Both the position numbers and the translations under genes were made by a program. From positions 4,948,001 to 5,012,000 of the forward strand of contig NZ_AP026867.1 of NCBI RefSeq assembly GCF_026000115.1: 64,000 nt of DNA, read 5' to 3'. This stretch comes from Aureispira anguillae (GTDB lineage: Bacteria > Bacteroidota > Bacteroidia > Chitinophagales > Saprospiraceae). The notes beneath the pieces are model-generated. The model was not told the DNA's origin. It saw only the letters and a list, made by a program, of their open reading frames with translations, and ran no database searches. Below, piece after piece: positions 1-7,707 of the stretch (its first letter is position 1; each line of letters opens with the position of its first letter).

Positions 1-267
1 ATTATTCCAACCGTTAATAAAGGGCTGACTAAAGGGGGATTTCCAATACACAAATAGGATCGCTGTGATCCAGAAAATTTTCGCTTTAAATTTGGGGAAT
101 AATGCTCCCCAAAACAAGACAAAAACAAACAGCCCTGCAACATCCGAAAGTTTGCCTGTTATCCAGTTGTTGTACTGTTCTTTTAAGATAAAATCATTTA
201 ATAAAAGTACTCCTAAAGCTCCAACGAACCAATTGGAAATTAATATTTCATAGCTTTTTTGTCTCAT
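1..267 (-). CDS. Hypothetical membrane protein, partial (C-terminus off the window)
   Basis: An open frame reads from an ATG at 267 on the minus strand to the window edge, giving 89 codons with no stop. It begins MRQKSYEILISNW and contains two hydrophobic stretches (around residues 10-25 and 43-75), with a GKLSDVAGLF motif between them, followed by YWKSPFSQPFI. The pattern suggests a small multi-pass inner-membrane protein; I do not recognise a characterised family. It lies 35 bases downstream of the NHL-repeat gene on the same strand and could be co-transcribed with it. The real C-terminus is outside the window, so length and full topology are unknown. Confidence 0.6.
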   Translation of the reverse strand, partial: MRQKSYEILISNWFVGALGVLLLNDFILKEQYNNWITGKLSDVAGLFVFVLFWGALFPKFKAKIFWITAILFVYWKSPFSQPFINGWNN

Positions 268-302
268 TTTTATATGTTAGTTTATCCCTAATATAGGAAT
301 AA

Positions 303-1409
303 CTAGCCCTGCTTTATGATCTGCACAGCTTCTGTTTTCCCATCCATTGTGATCAAAATAAAATAAATGCCATTGTCTAAGGTAGATAAATCAAACGTAT
401 AAGCTGTTTCAACAACCGTTAATTGAGATAAAATAGTTTGCCCTGCTATATTTACCAATTTTAAGTTAATACTGTTAAAAGGTTGATCAATAACAACAGT
501 CGCTTTATCTTTGGTAGGATTAGGATAAGTCAAATGCAAGGTTTGAGATTCTGGGATCAAATAACGATCCAATGTAATGCCACTAATCATTCTAACTTCT
601 CCTGTTCCAAAATCTGATATATAAATGGTGTCTCCTGATGGACTAGCAACAATCCCATTGGGCTGACTAAAGGTAGCTTGATTAATCGCCCCATTCGTTG
701 AACCTTGCCCCAAGCCTGTGTACCAAACCACACTGTCAATAAAAGAAGGGTTTACTTTATATATTTTGTGCTGATTGAAGGTAGTTCCCCACAAAGCGCC
801 TTGTGCATAGGTAATAAATCCCAAATAAGATCCTCCAGGAATGGTTGCTACATAAGCCAACGAATCTTCATACACTTTAAATATTTTTCGATCTCCAAAA
901 TTGCCTACATAAAGTTGCCCGTTATCATCATAAGTCAAACCAACTGGACCATTTAAAGGCGCTCCTGCATGAAAAGGGCTTATGCTCCCATCAGGGGCTA
1001 ATTTCATCAATTGATGCCCAGTATAGGTTGTAAAAATCATGGTGTCGCTATCTAGCTCTTTTATAATCCCAGAAGGATTAGTAACAAAGAAGGTATCTAA
1101 ATACGTCCCTGTAGAGTCTAACTTATAAATTCGATTTCCAACATTGTCACAAACCAATAAGTTACCTTGAGTATCAAAAGCCAAACCATTGGGCGTGTTT
1201 AGACCAACTGCAACAGGGCTAATTTGCCCAGAGGCTGTTACCTTATATACATTAGCACCTTGATAGTGCGATCCATAAACATTTCCTTGCTGATCTGCAA
1301 AAAGGGCATCATCAATGCGTTGAGCAGGAGAACTAAAAAAAGTTGAAACCGTTTGTCCCCAAAGACAATGGCTTGCAAATAAAAGAATTGGTAGTAAATA
1401 ATTTTTCAT
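303..1409 (-). CDS. Secreted NHL/SMP-30-like beta-propeller protein with T9SS type A sorting domain
   Basis: 368 residues. A signal peptide ends near the WGQ of residues 17-19. Residues about 25-280 contain recurring propeller blades of the form 'G-x-x-Y-V-x-(D/N)-x-G-x-x-I-Y-K-V' (for example LLVCDNVGNRIYKL and LYVGNFGDRKIFKV), typical of NHL or gluconolactonase-like propellers. The last roughly 75 residues (from YPNPTKDKATVVI to IIKQG) match the T9SS type A C-terminal sorting domain, with its YPNP start, GQTI turn and LDNGIYFI segment. It is therefore expected to be exported by Sec, moved across the outer membrane by the type IX system and anchored or released at the surface. No catalytic role can be assigned; ligand binding is possible. 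Single gene, with a short gap to the downstream membrane protein. Confidence 0.85.
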   Translation of the reverse strand: MKNYLLPILLFASHCLWGQTVSTFFSSPAQRIDDALFADQQGNVYGSHYQGANVYKVTASGQISPVAVGLNTPNGLAFDTQGNLLVCDNVGNRIYKLDSTGTYLDTFFVTNPSGIIKELDSDTMIFTTYTGHQLMKLAPDGSISPFHAGAPLNGPVGLTYDDNGQLYVGNFGDRKIFKVYEDSLAYVATIPGGSYLGFITYAQGALWGTTFNQHKIYKVNPSFIDSVVWYTGLGQGSTNGAINQATFSQPNGIVASPSGDTIYISDFGTGEVRMISGITLDRYLIPESQTLHLTYPNPTKDKATVVIDQPFNSINLKLVNIAGQTILSQLTVVETAYTFDLSTLDNGIYFILITMDGKTEAVQIIKQG

Positions 1410-1605
1410 AATCTAGCTTTTTGGTACTTAAGTAAATTGCATATAAACCTACTTATTGCCTAATAGATATACAAATACAAAAAACTAAATTCCTCAAAAA
1501 AAACAGCCCTTTCTCACAGTCTACCAATTATTTACCCAAATACTTCATGGCAATTAAGCTCATGGTTTTAAGATACCAATACCGATCTTCTTTCCTCAAA
1601 AAAGT

Positions 1606-1638
1606 AAAGTCCATTCTAAAAAATTCAGAATGGACTTT
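1606..1638 (-). terminator. Terminator of the NtrC-like regulator gene
   Basis: A perfect 12-bp inverted repeat (1606-1617 with 1627-1638, 9-base loop) lies about 50 bases after the regulator stop codon. On the minus strand it is followed by a short A plus T-rich run (ACTTTTTT), fitting intrinsic termination. Confidence 0.7.
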
Positions 1639-1686
1639 ATTTTAAATCTATGTTGTTCGATTAGAAATATTAGTGTTCTAACTAAG

Positions 1687-2970
1687 TTACACATTTGTTT
1701 TATTGGCACTGTATTTTTGGTATTCACCAGCTACAAACGCTTGTAATGCTTCCACATTTTCAAACTTATCAAATAGTGCTTTAAGTTGATTATGGCGCTT
1801 CATCGTAGGCAAAACAAAACTCTCTACATCAGCATAAGTAATTTGTTGTTCACTTAAAATAATCAAACGCTCTATCACATTTCGCAATTCACGAATGTTC
1901 CCCGTCCAATCTACTTCTTGCAATAGTTTGATCGCAGCATCTTCAATTTCTTTTTTCGGGCGACCATATTCATTACAAACCGATTCTATAAAATGATCCA
2001 CCAATAAAGGAATATCTGCTTTTCTATCATTAAGAGAAGGCACCTGAATGATAATCACGGCTAAACGATGGTATAAATCTTCTCGGAAACGCTTTGCTTC
2101 AATTTCCTTTCTCAAATCTTTGTTTGTAGCCGCAATAACCCGTACATCTACTTTAATGTCCTTATCTCCCCCTACACGAGTAATACGTCCCTCTTGCAAA
2201 GCACGCAATACCTTTGCTTGTGCCGAAAGGCTCATATCCCCAATTTCATCTAAAAATAAAGTTCCACCATGCGCTTGCTCAAATTTACCAATGCGTTGTT
2301 TATGGGCAGAAGTAAACGAACCTTTTTCATGGCCAAACAATTCACTTTCTATCAATTCCGCTGGTATTGCAGCACAGTTTACCTCTACAATTTGATTTTG
2401 AGCACGTTCACTTTTCTCATGAATCCATCGAGCAACTAATTCTTTCCCTGTACCATTAGGTCCCGTTACCAAAACCCGTGCATCAGTAGGAGCCACTCGG
2501 TCAATCGTTGCTTTGATTTTATCAATTCCCTCAGATTCACCAATAATCGTTTGGATTCCTCCCCCCTTCTTTATTTTTTTCTTTAGCACCTTAGTTTCTT
2601 GCACCAAAGAAGATTTATCTAGGGCATTTCGAATCGTAATCAATAAACGATTCAAATCTGGTGGTTTAGAAATGTAGTCAAAAGCTCCTTTTTTTACAGC
2701 TTCTACTGCTGTTTCGATATTGCCATGCCCCGAAATCATAATAACAGGAGTATCAGGACTCAATATATTCACTCGTTCCAACAATTCCATGCCATCCATT
2801 TTTGGCATTTTAATATCGCAGATTGCAGCATCAAATTTGGTTTTCTTTACCTTAGATAAAGCATCAATACCATCTTTAGCTTCTTCAACTTCGTAGTTTT
2901 CCATTTCCAAAATATCTCTCAGGACACTGCGGATACTTGGTTCATCATCTATAATTAGGATCTTTGCCAT
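1687..2970 (-). CDS. Sigma-54-type (NtrC family) response regulator without a DNA-binding domain
   Basis: 427 residues. Residues 1-120 are a receiver domain with acidic pocket D8-D9, phospho-acceptor D52 in CDIKMP and a conserved K in ISKPP. A linker is followed by an AAA+ sigma-54 interaction domain (about 140-380): Walker A GPNGTGKE, Walker B GTLFLDEIGD, and arginine-finger and sensor regions near REDLYHRL and GNIRELRN. The sigma-54 contact loop, normally GAFTGA, reads GSFTSA (residues 217-222); the key F and T are kept. The C-terminus stops after a short helical tail (FDKFENVEALQAFVAGEYQKY) just where the Fis-type helix-turn-helix usually starts. No continuation was found in the bases after the stop, so this is not an obvious frameshift. 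The protein may act without specific enhancer binding, or from solution. The cognate kinase is not adjacent. Confidence 0.9.
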   Translation of the reverse strand: MAKILIIDDEPSIRSVLRDILEMENYEVEEAKDGIDALSKVKKTKFDAAICDIKMPKMDGMELLERVNILSPDTPVIMISGHGNIETAVEAVKKGAFDYISKPPDLNRLLITIRNALDKSSLVQETKVLKKKIKKGGGIQTIIGESEGIDKIKATIDRVAPTDARVLVTGPNGTGKELVARWIHEKSERAQNQIVEVNCAAIPAELIESELFGHEKGSFTSAHKQRIGKFEQAHGGTLFLDEIGDMSLSAQAKVLRALQEGRITRVGGDKDIKVDVRVIAATNKDLRKEIEAKRFREDLYHRLAVIIIQVPSLNDRKADIPLLVDHFIESVCNEYGRPKKEIEDAAIKLLQEVDWTGNIRELRNVIERLIILSEQQITYADVESFVLPTMKRHNQLKALFDKFENVEALQAFVAGEYQKYSANKTNV

Positions 2971-3285
2971 AATATTTATTTACTATAAAGTTATAGTAGT
3001 CTGCCGTTTCTATTTTTATAAAAAAGCGGACTATTGAAGTTATAATACTCCGTGGCTTTTTTGCTTTTTTCACAAAAAAGCATCTTGTATTCAATCGATT
3101 ATTACATGAACTAACAAAGCTAGGTTATCAATACAATTACCATTTTAAACAGTATACTTATATTAGCCTAATAATCAACTAAATACAACTTTACACGTAG
3201 CAATGAAGTTAAGTAGAAGAACTTAACTTGCTATTTTTTGAATCATTTTAGTTCTCAAAATAGTGTTTTTTTTGAACTTTTAGTC
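2971..3285. other. Intergenic region with two hairpins
   Basis: No gene is visible. It holds a TGC-T6/A6-GCA hairpin at 3062-3082, the likely terminator of the CoA-binding protein gene on the minus strand, and a 9-bp inverted repeat (AAGTTAAGT/ACTTAACTT) at about 3207-3228 followed by a T-run in the plus direction. The promoter of the NtrC-like gene should lie next to 2971, but no convincing consensus was seen. Confidence 0.4.
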
Positions 3286-3696
3286 CTAGTCTTGCTTAAT
3301 ATTTTCAGGACGATTAAGTACGGTCTTATAGCTACCAACCGATAATAGCACCAAGGTGCAAGCTATTTCTATAATGGTTTCGGGCAGTTCTTTTTTTAAA
3401 AGCCCATAAAGTTCGGGATTTTCTGTTCCTGGATTAAAAATCACCCGTTTAGGTTTTAGGCTAAGAATATAATCATAGTATTCTTGCTGAACTTGGGCGT
3501 TTAGGTATAAAGTAATGGTATGTACAGCAGCGATTGTAGGGCGGTCGTTCCGAATGGGAATTCCCGCAGTACTCCCCTTTCTGATGCCAACAGGAATTGT
3601 TTCAATTCCATGTTCTTGTAATTGTTCTACTGCTCGATACGCATAACGCTGAGGATTCGTAGTTGCCCCTAAGACAACAGTTTTATAGTCATTCAT
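3286..3696 (-). CDS. CoA-binding domain protein (YccU-like)
   Basis: 136 residues matching the small single-domain CoA_binding_2 family: an N-terminal Rossmann beta-strand with VLGATTNPQRYAYRAV (phosphate-binding turn), the G(I/V)xxIPV strand, and a conserved VIFNPGTENPEL segment near residues 86-97. Family members bind coenzyme A or similar nucleotides; the biological role is not settled. The gene starts 53 bases downstream of the choline transporter gene on the same strand, so it may be co-transcribed with it, although no functional link is evident. Full length for the family, with no unusual residues. Confidence 0.85.
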   Translation of the reverse strand: MNDYKTVVLGATTNPQRYAYRAVEQLQEHGIETIPVGIRKGSTAGIPIRNDRPTIAAVHTITLYLNAQVQQEYYDYILSLKPKRVIFNPGTENPELYGLLKKELPETIIEIACTLVLLSVGSYKTVLNRPENIKQD

Positions 3697-3749
3697 TGGT
3701 TATAATTTATGGGCATACGTTGCCCTTTTTACTCAATTATCTAGGCTTC

Positions 3750-5387
3750 TTATCCATTTTCGCCTTTCAAACCAACCTCTACCAACTGTAATTCTTGGGG
3801 AGGAGCTTGTTTTTGAGTCATTCTAGAAACAATAATAATACTTATTAAACCAGAAATCATCGCTAAAGTTCGAAAAGGAAATAAAACAGCGACTCGAACA
3901 CCATCAAGCATTTCTGCACCTGCATCAATAATTGGATAATTAATAAAAGTAGGAATTCCCAAAGTAGCATCTCCTCCTCCAAAACGCAATACAGCAGCAA
4001 TAAGCAGTCCTGCTATTGCACCATATTTATTAGCTTTGGGATCAAATAAAGCACAAACCAAGGCAGGAAACAACAAACAATAGACAAAATCACTGCACAA
4101 AAACCACAAGGCATAAATACTTTTAACTTGTAATGCAATCAATGTTGCTGCAATTCCTACAATCCAAATACAAGATTTAATTACTTTTGCCAGCTTTTCA
4201 GAACTCACCTGAGGATCTAGAATAGGTCGATAGACATTCCAACTTGCCATTGAAGAAGAAGACAAAATGGAAGAATCTGCCGAAGACATCACCGCTGCTG
4301 CCACAGCCCCCAAACCTATTGTTGCCACAATAGAAGGGGTCATAGATTTCATCACCATTGGCAAAATCTCAAGACTATTTGCAGGCGTTCCGCCCAAGGT
4401 GCTCCAATCTGCTACATTTCCAACTACTCCAATCATAATGGGCGGAATGGCTGCGATCAAACAAACAACACCCGCCAAAATGGATAAATTACGGGCTGTT
4501 TTTTCATCTTTGGCAGATAATACCCTTTGAAAATAAACCTGCCACGGTATTCCACCAAAAATCAATAATAAAGCATAATCCCACCAGTTCCAATAATAAC
4601 TGCCTAAAGCCTCTGTAGAGGGTAGTAAAGATGCTGCTGCTCCAAATTTAACTTGGTAGGCAGCCCATGCGGTATCCCACCCCCCTACAAAATCAAGCGC
4701 ATAAGGAATGGTTATAAATAATCCCAATAACAATAAAACCATCTGGATTACATCGGTTAAGGCGACCGCCCAAAGCCCTCCCAATGCGGTATACGCAATC
4801 GCTATCAATGCAGATAACACAATAGAACTCTGAAAATCAAGTCCCAGCACAACCCCAAAAGTAGATCCCAATGCCGATAAAATTGCTGCCGTCCAAAAAA
4901 TTTCCCCTGTCAAAGCAGGCAAAAAGAAAAAAGCTGCTACCTTTTCTCCAAATCGTTGTGCCAAAGGGTCTAACATGGTTTTAAATTGGTAACGACGCAT
5001 TTTTTGGGCAAAGAACAGACCACCAACAATTAAACTCAACGCATAGCCCCAAGGAGCCTGTACCCAAACTAAACCAGAGCTATAAGTTGCTTCTGCTGCT
5101 CCATTGATATAGCCCCCTCCTACCCAAGTAGCACTCATGGTAAAAATGGCAATCCACAACGGAATAGAACGTCCTGCCAACATCACTTCTTCTTCACTGC
5201 TGTTATCTCCCTTCTGAGCAGCAATGTAACTCCCCATAAAAAAGACCACCCCATAAAAAAAGAGCATGGAGATAAAACCTCCCCAAAAAACCTCATTATT
5301 CGTAAAAAAATATAGATACCCCCCCACAGCAGCTAAAAAGCTCATCATAATTGCTGTTGGAACAAATGCTTTAATTGGAATTTTCAT
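3750..5387 (-). CDS. Na+-dependent choline symporter, CHT1 (SLC5A7)-like, SSS family
   Basis: 545 residues with about 13 hydrophobic membrane segments. It is a sodium:solute symporter that resembles animal high-affinity choline transporters much more than typical bacterial proline or glucose symporters. Shared segments include TMSATWVGGGYINGAAEA, GGLFFAQKMR, TMLDP, GEIFWTAAILSALG, GGIPWQVYFQRVLS and GAVAAAVMSSADSSILS. Expected role: Na+-driven uptake of choline across the inner membrane. It is divergent from the phosphatidylcholine synthase gene at 5529, with 141 bases between the start codons, which independently supports choline as substrate. The C-terminal cytosolic tail of the animal proteins is absent. 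Betaine or another quaternary amine cannot be ruled out from sequence alone. Confidence 0.85.
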   Translation of the reverse strand: MKIPIKAFVPTAIMMSFLAAVGGYLYFFTNNEVFWGGFISMLFFYGVVFFMGSYIAAQKGDNSSEEEVMLAGRSIPLWIAIFTMSATWVGGGYINGAAEATYSSGLVWVQAPWGYALSLIVGGLFFAQKMRRYQFKTMLDPLAQRFGEKVAAFFFLPALTGEIFWTAAILSALGSTFGVVLGLDFQSSIVLSALIAIAYTALGGLWAVALTDVIQMVLLLLGLFITIPYALDFVGGWDTAWAAYQVKFGAAASLLPSTEALGSYYWNWWDYALLLIFGGIPWQVYFQRVLSAKDEKTARNLSILAGVVCLIAAIPPIMIGVVGNVADWSTLGGTPANSLEILPMVMKSMTPSIVATIGLGAVAAAVMSSADSSILSSSSMASWNVYRPILDPQVSSEKLAKVIKSCIWIVGIAATLIALQVKSIYALWFLCSDFVYCLLFPALVCALFDPKANKYGAIAGLLIAAVLRFGGGDATLGIPTFINYPIIDAGAEMLDGVRVAVLFPFRTLAMISGLISIIIVSRMTQKQAPPQELQLVEVGLKGENG

Positions 5388-5480
5388 TGCGTTAGTAATT
5401 AGGCAAATAGATTGGATTAGATTCTAGGCTTATTTAACATTTTATAAAAGTAATAAAAAAATGTAATTCTACTTTTCTAA

Positions 5481-5510
5481 TTTGCAATTACCCAAATATT
5501 TGTATTTTGC
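5481..5510 (+). promoter_or_regulatory. Possible promoter of the phosphatidylcholine synthase gene
   Basis: A TTTG (5481-5484) is followed after 18 bases by TATTTTG (5503-5509), close to the Bacteroidota primary-sigma pattern TTTG-N19-TAnnTTTG but one base short in the -7 box. It lies about 20 bases upstream of the start codon, within the 141-base divergent spacer. Confidence 0.3.
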
Positions 5511-5528
5511 TTTTTTAAATAAAGAAAG

Positions 5529-6275
5529 ATGGAAAAACAAACAGAATATACCTTTGGGCAAAAAGCAGCAGCTTGGGGCGTTCATGCTTTTACTGCATCG
5601 GGAATTGTTGCAGGTTTTTGGGGCATTGTATCGGTTGCTAATGGCGATTTTTTTATGGCTTTTGCCATGCTGTTTTTAACGGTAATTATTGATGGTGTAG
5701 ATGGGACGTTTGCACGAATTTTTAAGGTGACAGAAGTCTTACCTAATGTATCAGGAAAAACCATGGACTATGTCATAGACTTTGCTACCTATGCCATTAT
5801 TCCTGCTTTTATCGTCTACGAGGCAGGCTTGATTCCAGAAGATTTGAGGATATGGGCGGCGGCTATTATTCTATTAGTGTCAACCTTATATTATGGCAAA
5901 GAAGGTATGGTATCCAGAGATTTATATTTTGTTGGTTTTCCTGTTATGTGGAACTTGGTCGCCTTCTATTTATATTATGTAACCGCTCTGCCTCCTATGG
6001 GAAATTTTATTTTGGTAATTGTCTTTGCCATCTTACATTTTGTTCCCATTAAGTACTTGTACCCTAGTCGTACCAAAAAATTTATGAAACTGAATATCTT
6101 GGCAACTATTTCGCTGATTGTTAGCAATTTTGTGCTCTTGGTTTTGGTGGAATGGAACTATCAACTGCCAACAGCAATAGGAATCACTAGGATTGTATCG
6201 GTTCTGTCTCTATTATATTTTGGGGCTTTGAGCGTTTATCATACTTGGTTTGATCCTGACACCAAGGATATATAA
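5529..6275 (+). CDS. pcs: Phosphatidylcholine synthase (CDP-diacylglycerol-choline O-phosphatidyltransferase)
   Basis: 248 residues, multi-pass membrane protein of the CDP-alcohol phosphatidyltransferase family. The catalytic motif reads D58-G-x2-A62-R63-x12-G76-x3-D80-x3-D84, within IIDGVDGTFARIF and VSGKTMDYVIDF. The 12-residue gap after AR, and the flanking VLPNVSG and ATYAIIPAF segments, are features of bacterial Pcs enzymes rather than of phosphatidylglycerol-phosphate or phosphatidylserine synthases. The reaction condenses choline directly with CDP-diacylglycerol to give phosphatidylcholine and CMP in the inner membrane. The divergent neighbour is a CHT1-like choline transporter, so substrate supply and use are encoded side by side. 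Length is typical for Pcs. The ATG at 5529 is the natural start, as no extended N-terminus is conserved upstream. Confidence 0.88.
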   Translation: MEKQTEYTFGQKAAAWGVHAFTASGIVAGFWGIVSVANGDFFMAFAMLFLTVIIDGVDGTFARIFKVTEVLPNVSGKTMDYVIDFATYAIIPAFIVYEAGLIPEDLRIWAAAIILLVSTLYYGKEGMVSRDLYFVGFPVMWNLVAFYLYYVTALPPMGNFILVIVFAILHFVPIKYLYPSRTKKFMKLNILATISLIVSNFVLLVLVEWNYQLPTAIGITRIVSVLSLLYFGALSVYHTWFDPDTKDI

Positions 6276-6278
6276 AAA

Positions 6279-6301
6279 GCTCTTGGCTGAATGCCAAGAG
6301 C
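6279..6301 (+). terminator. Hairpin just after the pcs stop codon
   Basis: A 9-bp perfect stem (6279-6287 with 6293-6301, 5-base loop) begins 3 bases after the stop. It has only a weak T-tract downstream, so termination efficiency is uncertain. Confidence 0.55.
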
Positions 6302-6741
6302 CGATCAATGTTTAATCAGGGTGGTTTATACCTTTGCCAAAGTTGTTAACACGAATATTCCACAGAGTAAGGCAACTTCAACATAAATTATAAAAACTAA
6401 AAGAAGAGTAAGATTTCTCCACTCTACTTTTAGTCCTAAAAACGCTAATTCTTATCAAGTCATATAACTAAAGTTTAACTCATAAACTCAAACGCATCAC
6501 TTGATCTAAAACCTGACTCTAAAATAAGGCACAAAATATATTTCTTCTTGTCTTTTTCTAGCCATTTCTACACATTCAAAGCTCCAACAAATTCATAAAA
6601 AGCTAATAATCAAGACAAACAAACAAAACAAGCTAATATTTCAAGCTTAAACAATTAACTTGGTTCTGCATTTTTAATTTGTATTCTGCTTGCTCACCAT
6701 TAAATTTTGTATCGAAACCACAGGCATTGATAGATATATCC
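6302..6741. other. AT-rich intergenic region
   Basis: About 440 bases with no credible coding frame on either strand, no repeats and no RNA-like structure that I can support. Confidence 0.4.
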
Positions 6742-6749
6742 TATATTTG
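6742..6749 (+). promoter_or_regulatory. -7 box upstream of the methionine aminopeptidase gene
   Basis: TATATTTG is a perfect match to the Bacteroidota -7 consensus TAnnTTTG, 47 bases before the start codon. A well-spaced -33 TTTG is not seen, so this is a partial match. Confidence 0.4.
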
Positions 6750-6796
6750 TTGTTCTTGTCTGCAAGCAAACCATTCAGAAAAATTAAAGAAAAGAA

Positions 6797-7561
6797 ATGT
6801 CTATCACTAATGAAAAAGAATTAGAAGGAATAAAGCTAATTAGTTCTGTTGTCGGAATTACGCTAAAAAAAATGAGGGATTATGCTAAAGTTGGCATGTC
6901 TACTAAAGAGTTAGACCTTTATGGAAAAAGCATCTTAGAAAGTTATGGCGCTAAATCTGCTCCTAAACTTACTTATCAATTCCCAGGTTGGACTTGCATT
7001 AGTGTCAATGAAGAAGTTGCACATGGTATTCCATCCAGTAAAAAGATATTAAATAATGGAGACTTGGTAAACATTGATGTTTCGGCTGAATTAAATGGTT
7101 TTTGGGCTGACAATGGGGGCTCCTTTGTTTTGGGAAATGATTTAAATCAATTCTCTCCTTTGGTAAAAGCTTCTAAAGAAATTCTAAAAAAAGCAATCCT
7201 ACATATCAAACATGGAACAAAAATCTCTGATATTGGTTTTTTGATTGAAACGGAGTCTAAAAAAAGAGGTTTCAAAGTAATTAAAAATTTAGCAGGACAT
7301 GGAGTTGGTAGAAGCCTACATGAAGCCCCCGAAAACATACTAAATTGTAGAGATCCTTTTAATAAAAAAAGGTTTAAAAAAAACTCTGTGGTAGCAATTG
7401 AAACGTTTATCTCTACCGATTCTTCATACGCTGTTGAGTTAAAAGATGGATGGACACTAGTTGGCAATAAAGGTGGATATGTTACTCAACATGAACACAC
7501 CATCCTTATTACTAAAGATGAGCCCATAATTCTTACTGCATCCAATGAAATTTGGAACTAA
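6797..7561 (+). CDS. map: Methionine aminopeptidase, type I
   Basis: 254 residues of the pita-bread M24A fold. The metal ligands are visible in order: D in VNIDVSA, D in FWADNGGSF, H in AGHGVGRSLHE, E in VAIETF and E in QHEHTI. The substrate-pocket histidine of VNEEVAHGIP is also present. The enzyme removes the N-terminal methionine from nascent proteins in the cytosol. There is no N-terminal zinc-finger or SH3-binding extension, as expected for type Ia. The gene stands alone rather than beside secY/infA, where map often sits, so it may be a second copy; that cannot be decided from this window. Confidence 0.93.
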   Translation: MSITNEKELEGIKLISSVVGITLKKMRDYAKVGMSTKELDLYGKSILESYGAKSAPKLTYQFPGWTCISVNEEVAHGIPSSKKILNNGDLVNIDVSAELNGFWADNGGSFVLGNDLNQFSPLVKASKEILKKAILHIKHGTKISDIGFLIETESKKRGFKVIKNLAGHGVGRSLHEAPENILNCRDPFNKKRFKKNSVVAIETFISTDSSYAVELKDGWTLVGNKGGYVTQHEHTILITKDEPIILTASNEIWN

Positions 7562-7707
7562 GAAGGCCAACCTATATATTTGAAAAACTTAACGCAAAAC
7601 CGTAGTTTTGACTATTGGCGGGTATCAATCGCTGCTTTTAGACTCACATTACATACGCCATTGTTATTCCAAAGCGCTTTTTGCAAGCAATCATTTACAA
7701 ATAGATT

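Noticed and set aside
65-253. Plus-strand open frame at the left edge
   Set aside because: It is antisense to a better frame on the minus strand with membrane-protein character that runs off the window.
3711-3725. Terminator after the choline transporter gene
   Set aside because: The GGGCA/TGCCC hairpin has only five base pairs and its T-run lies on the plus-strand side, wrong for the minus-strand gene.
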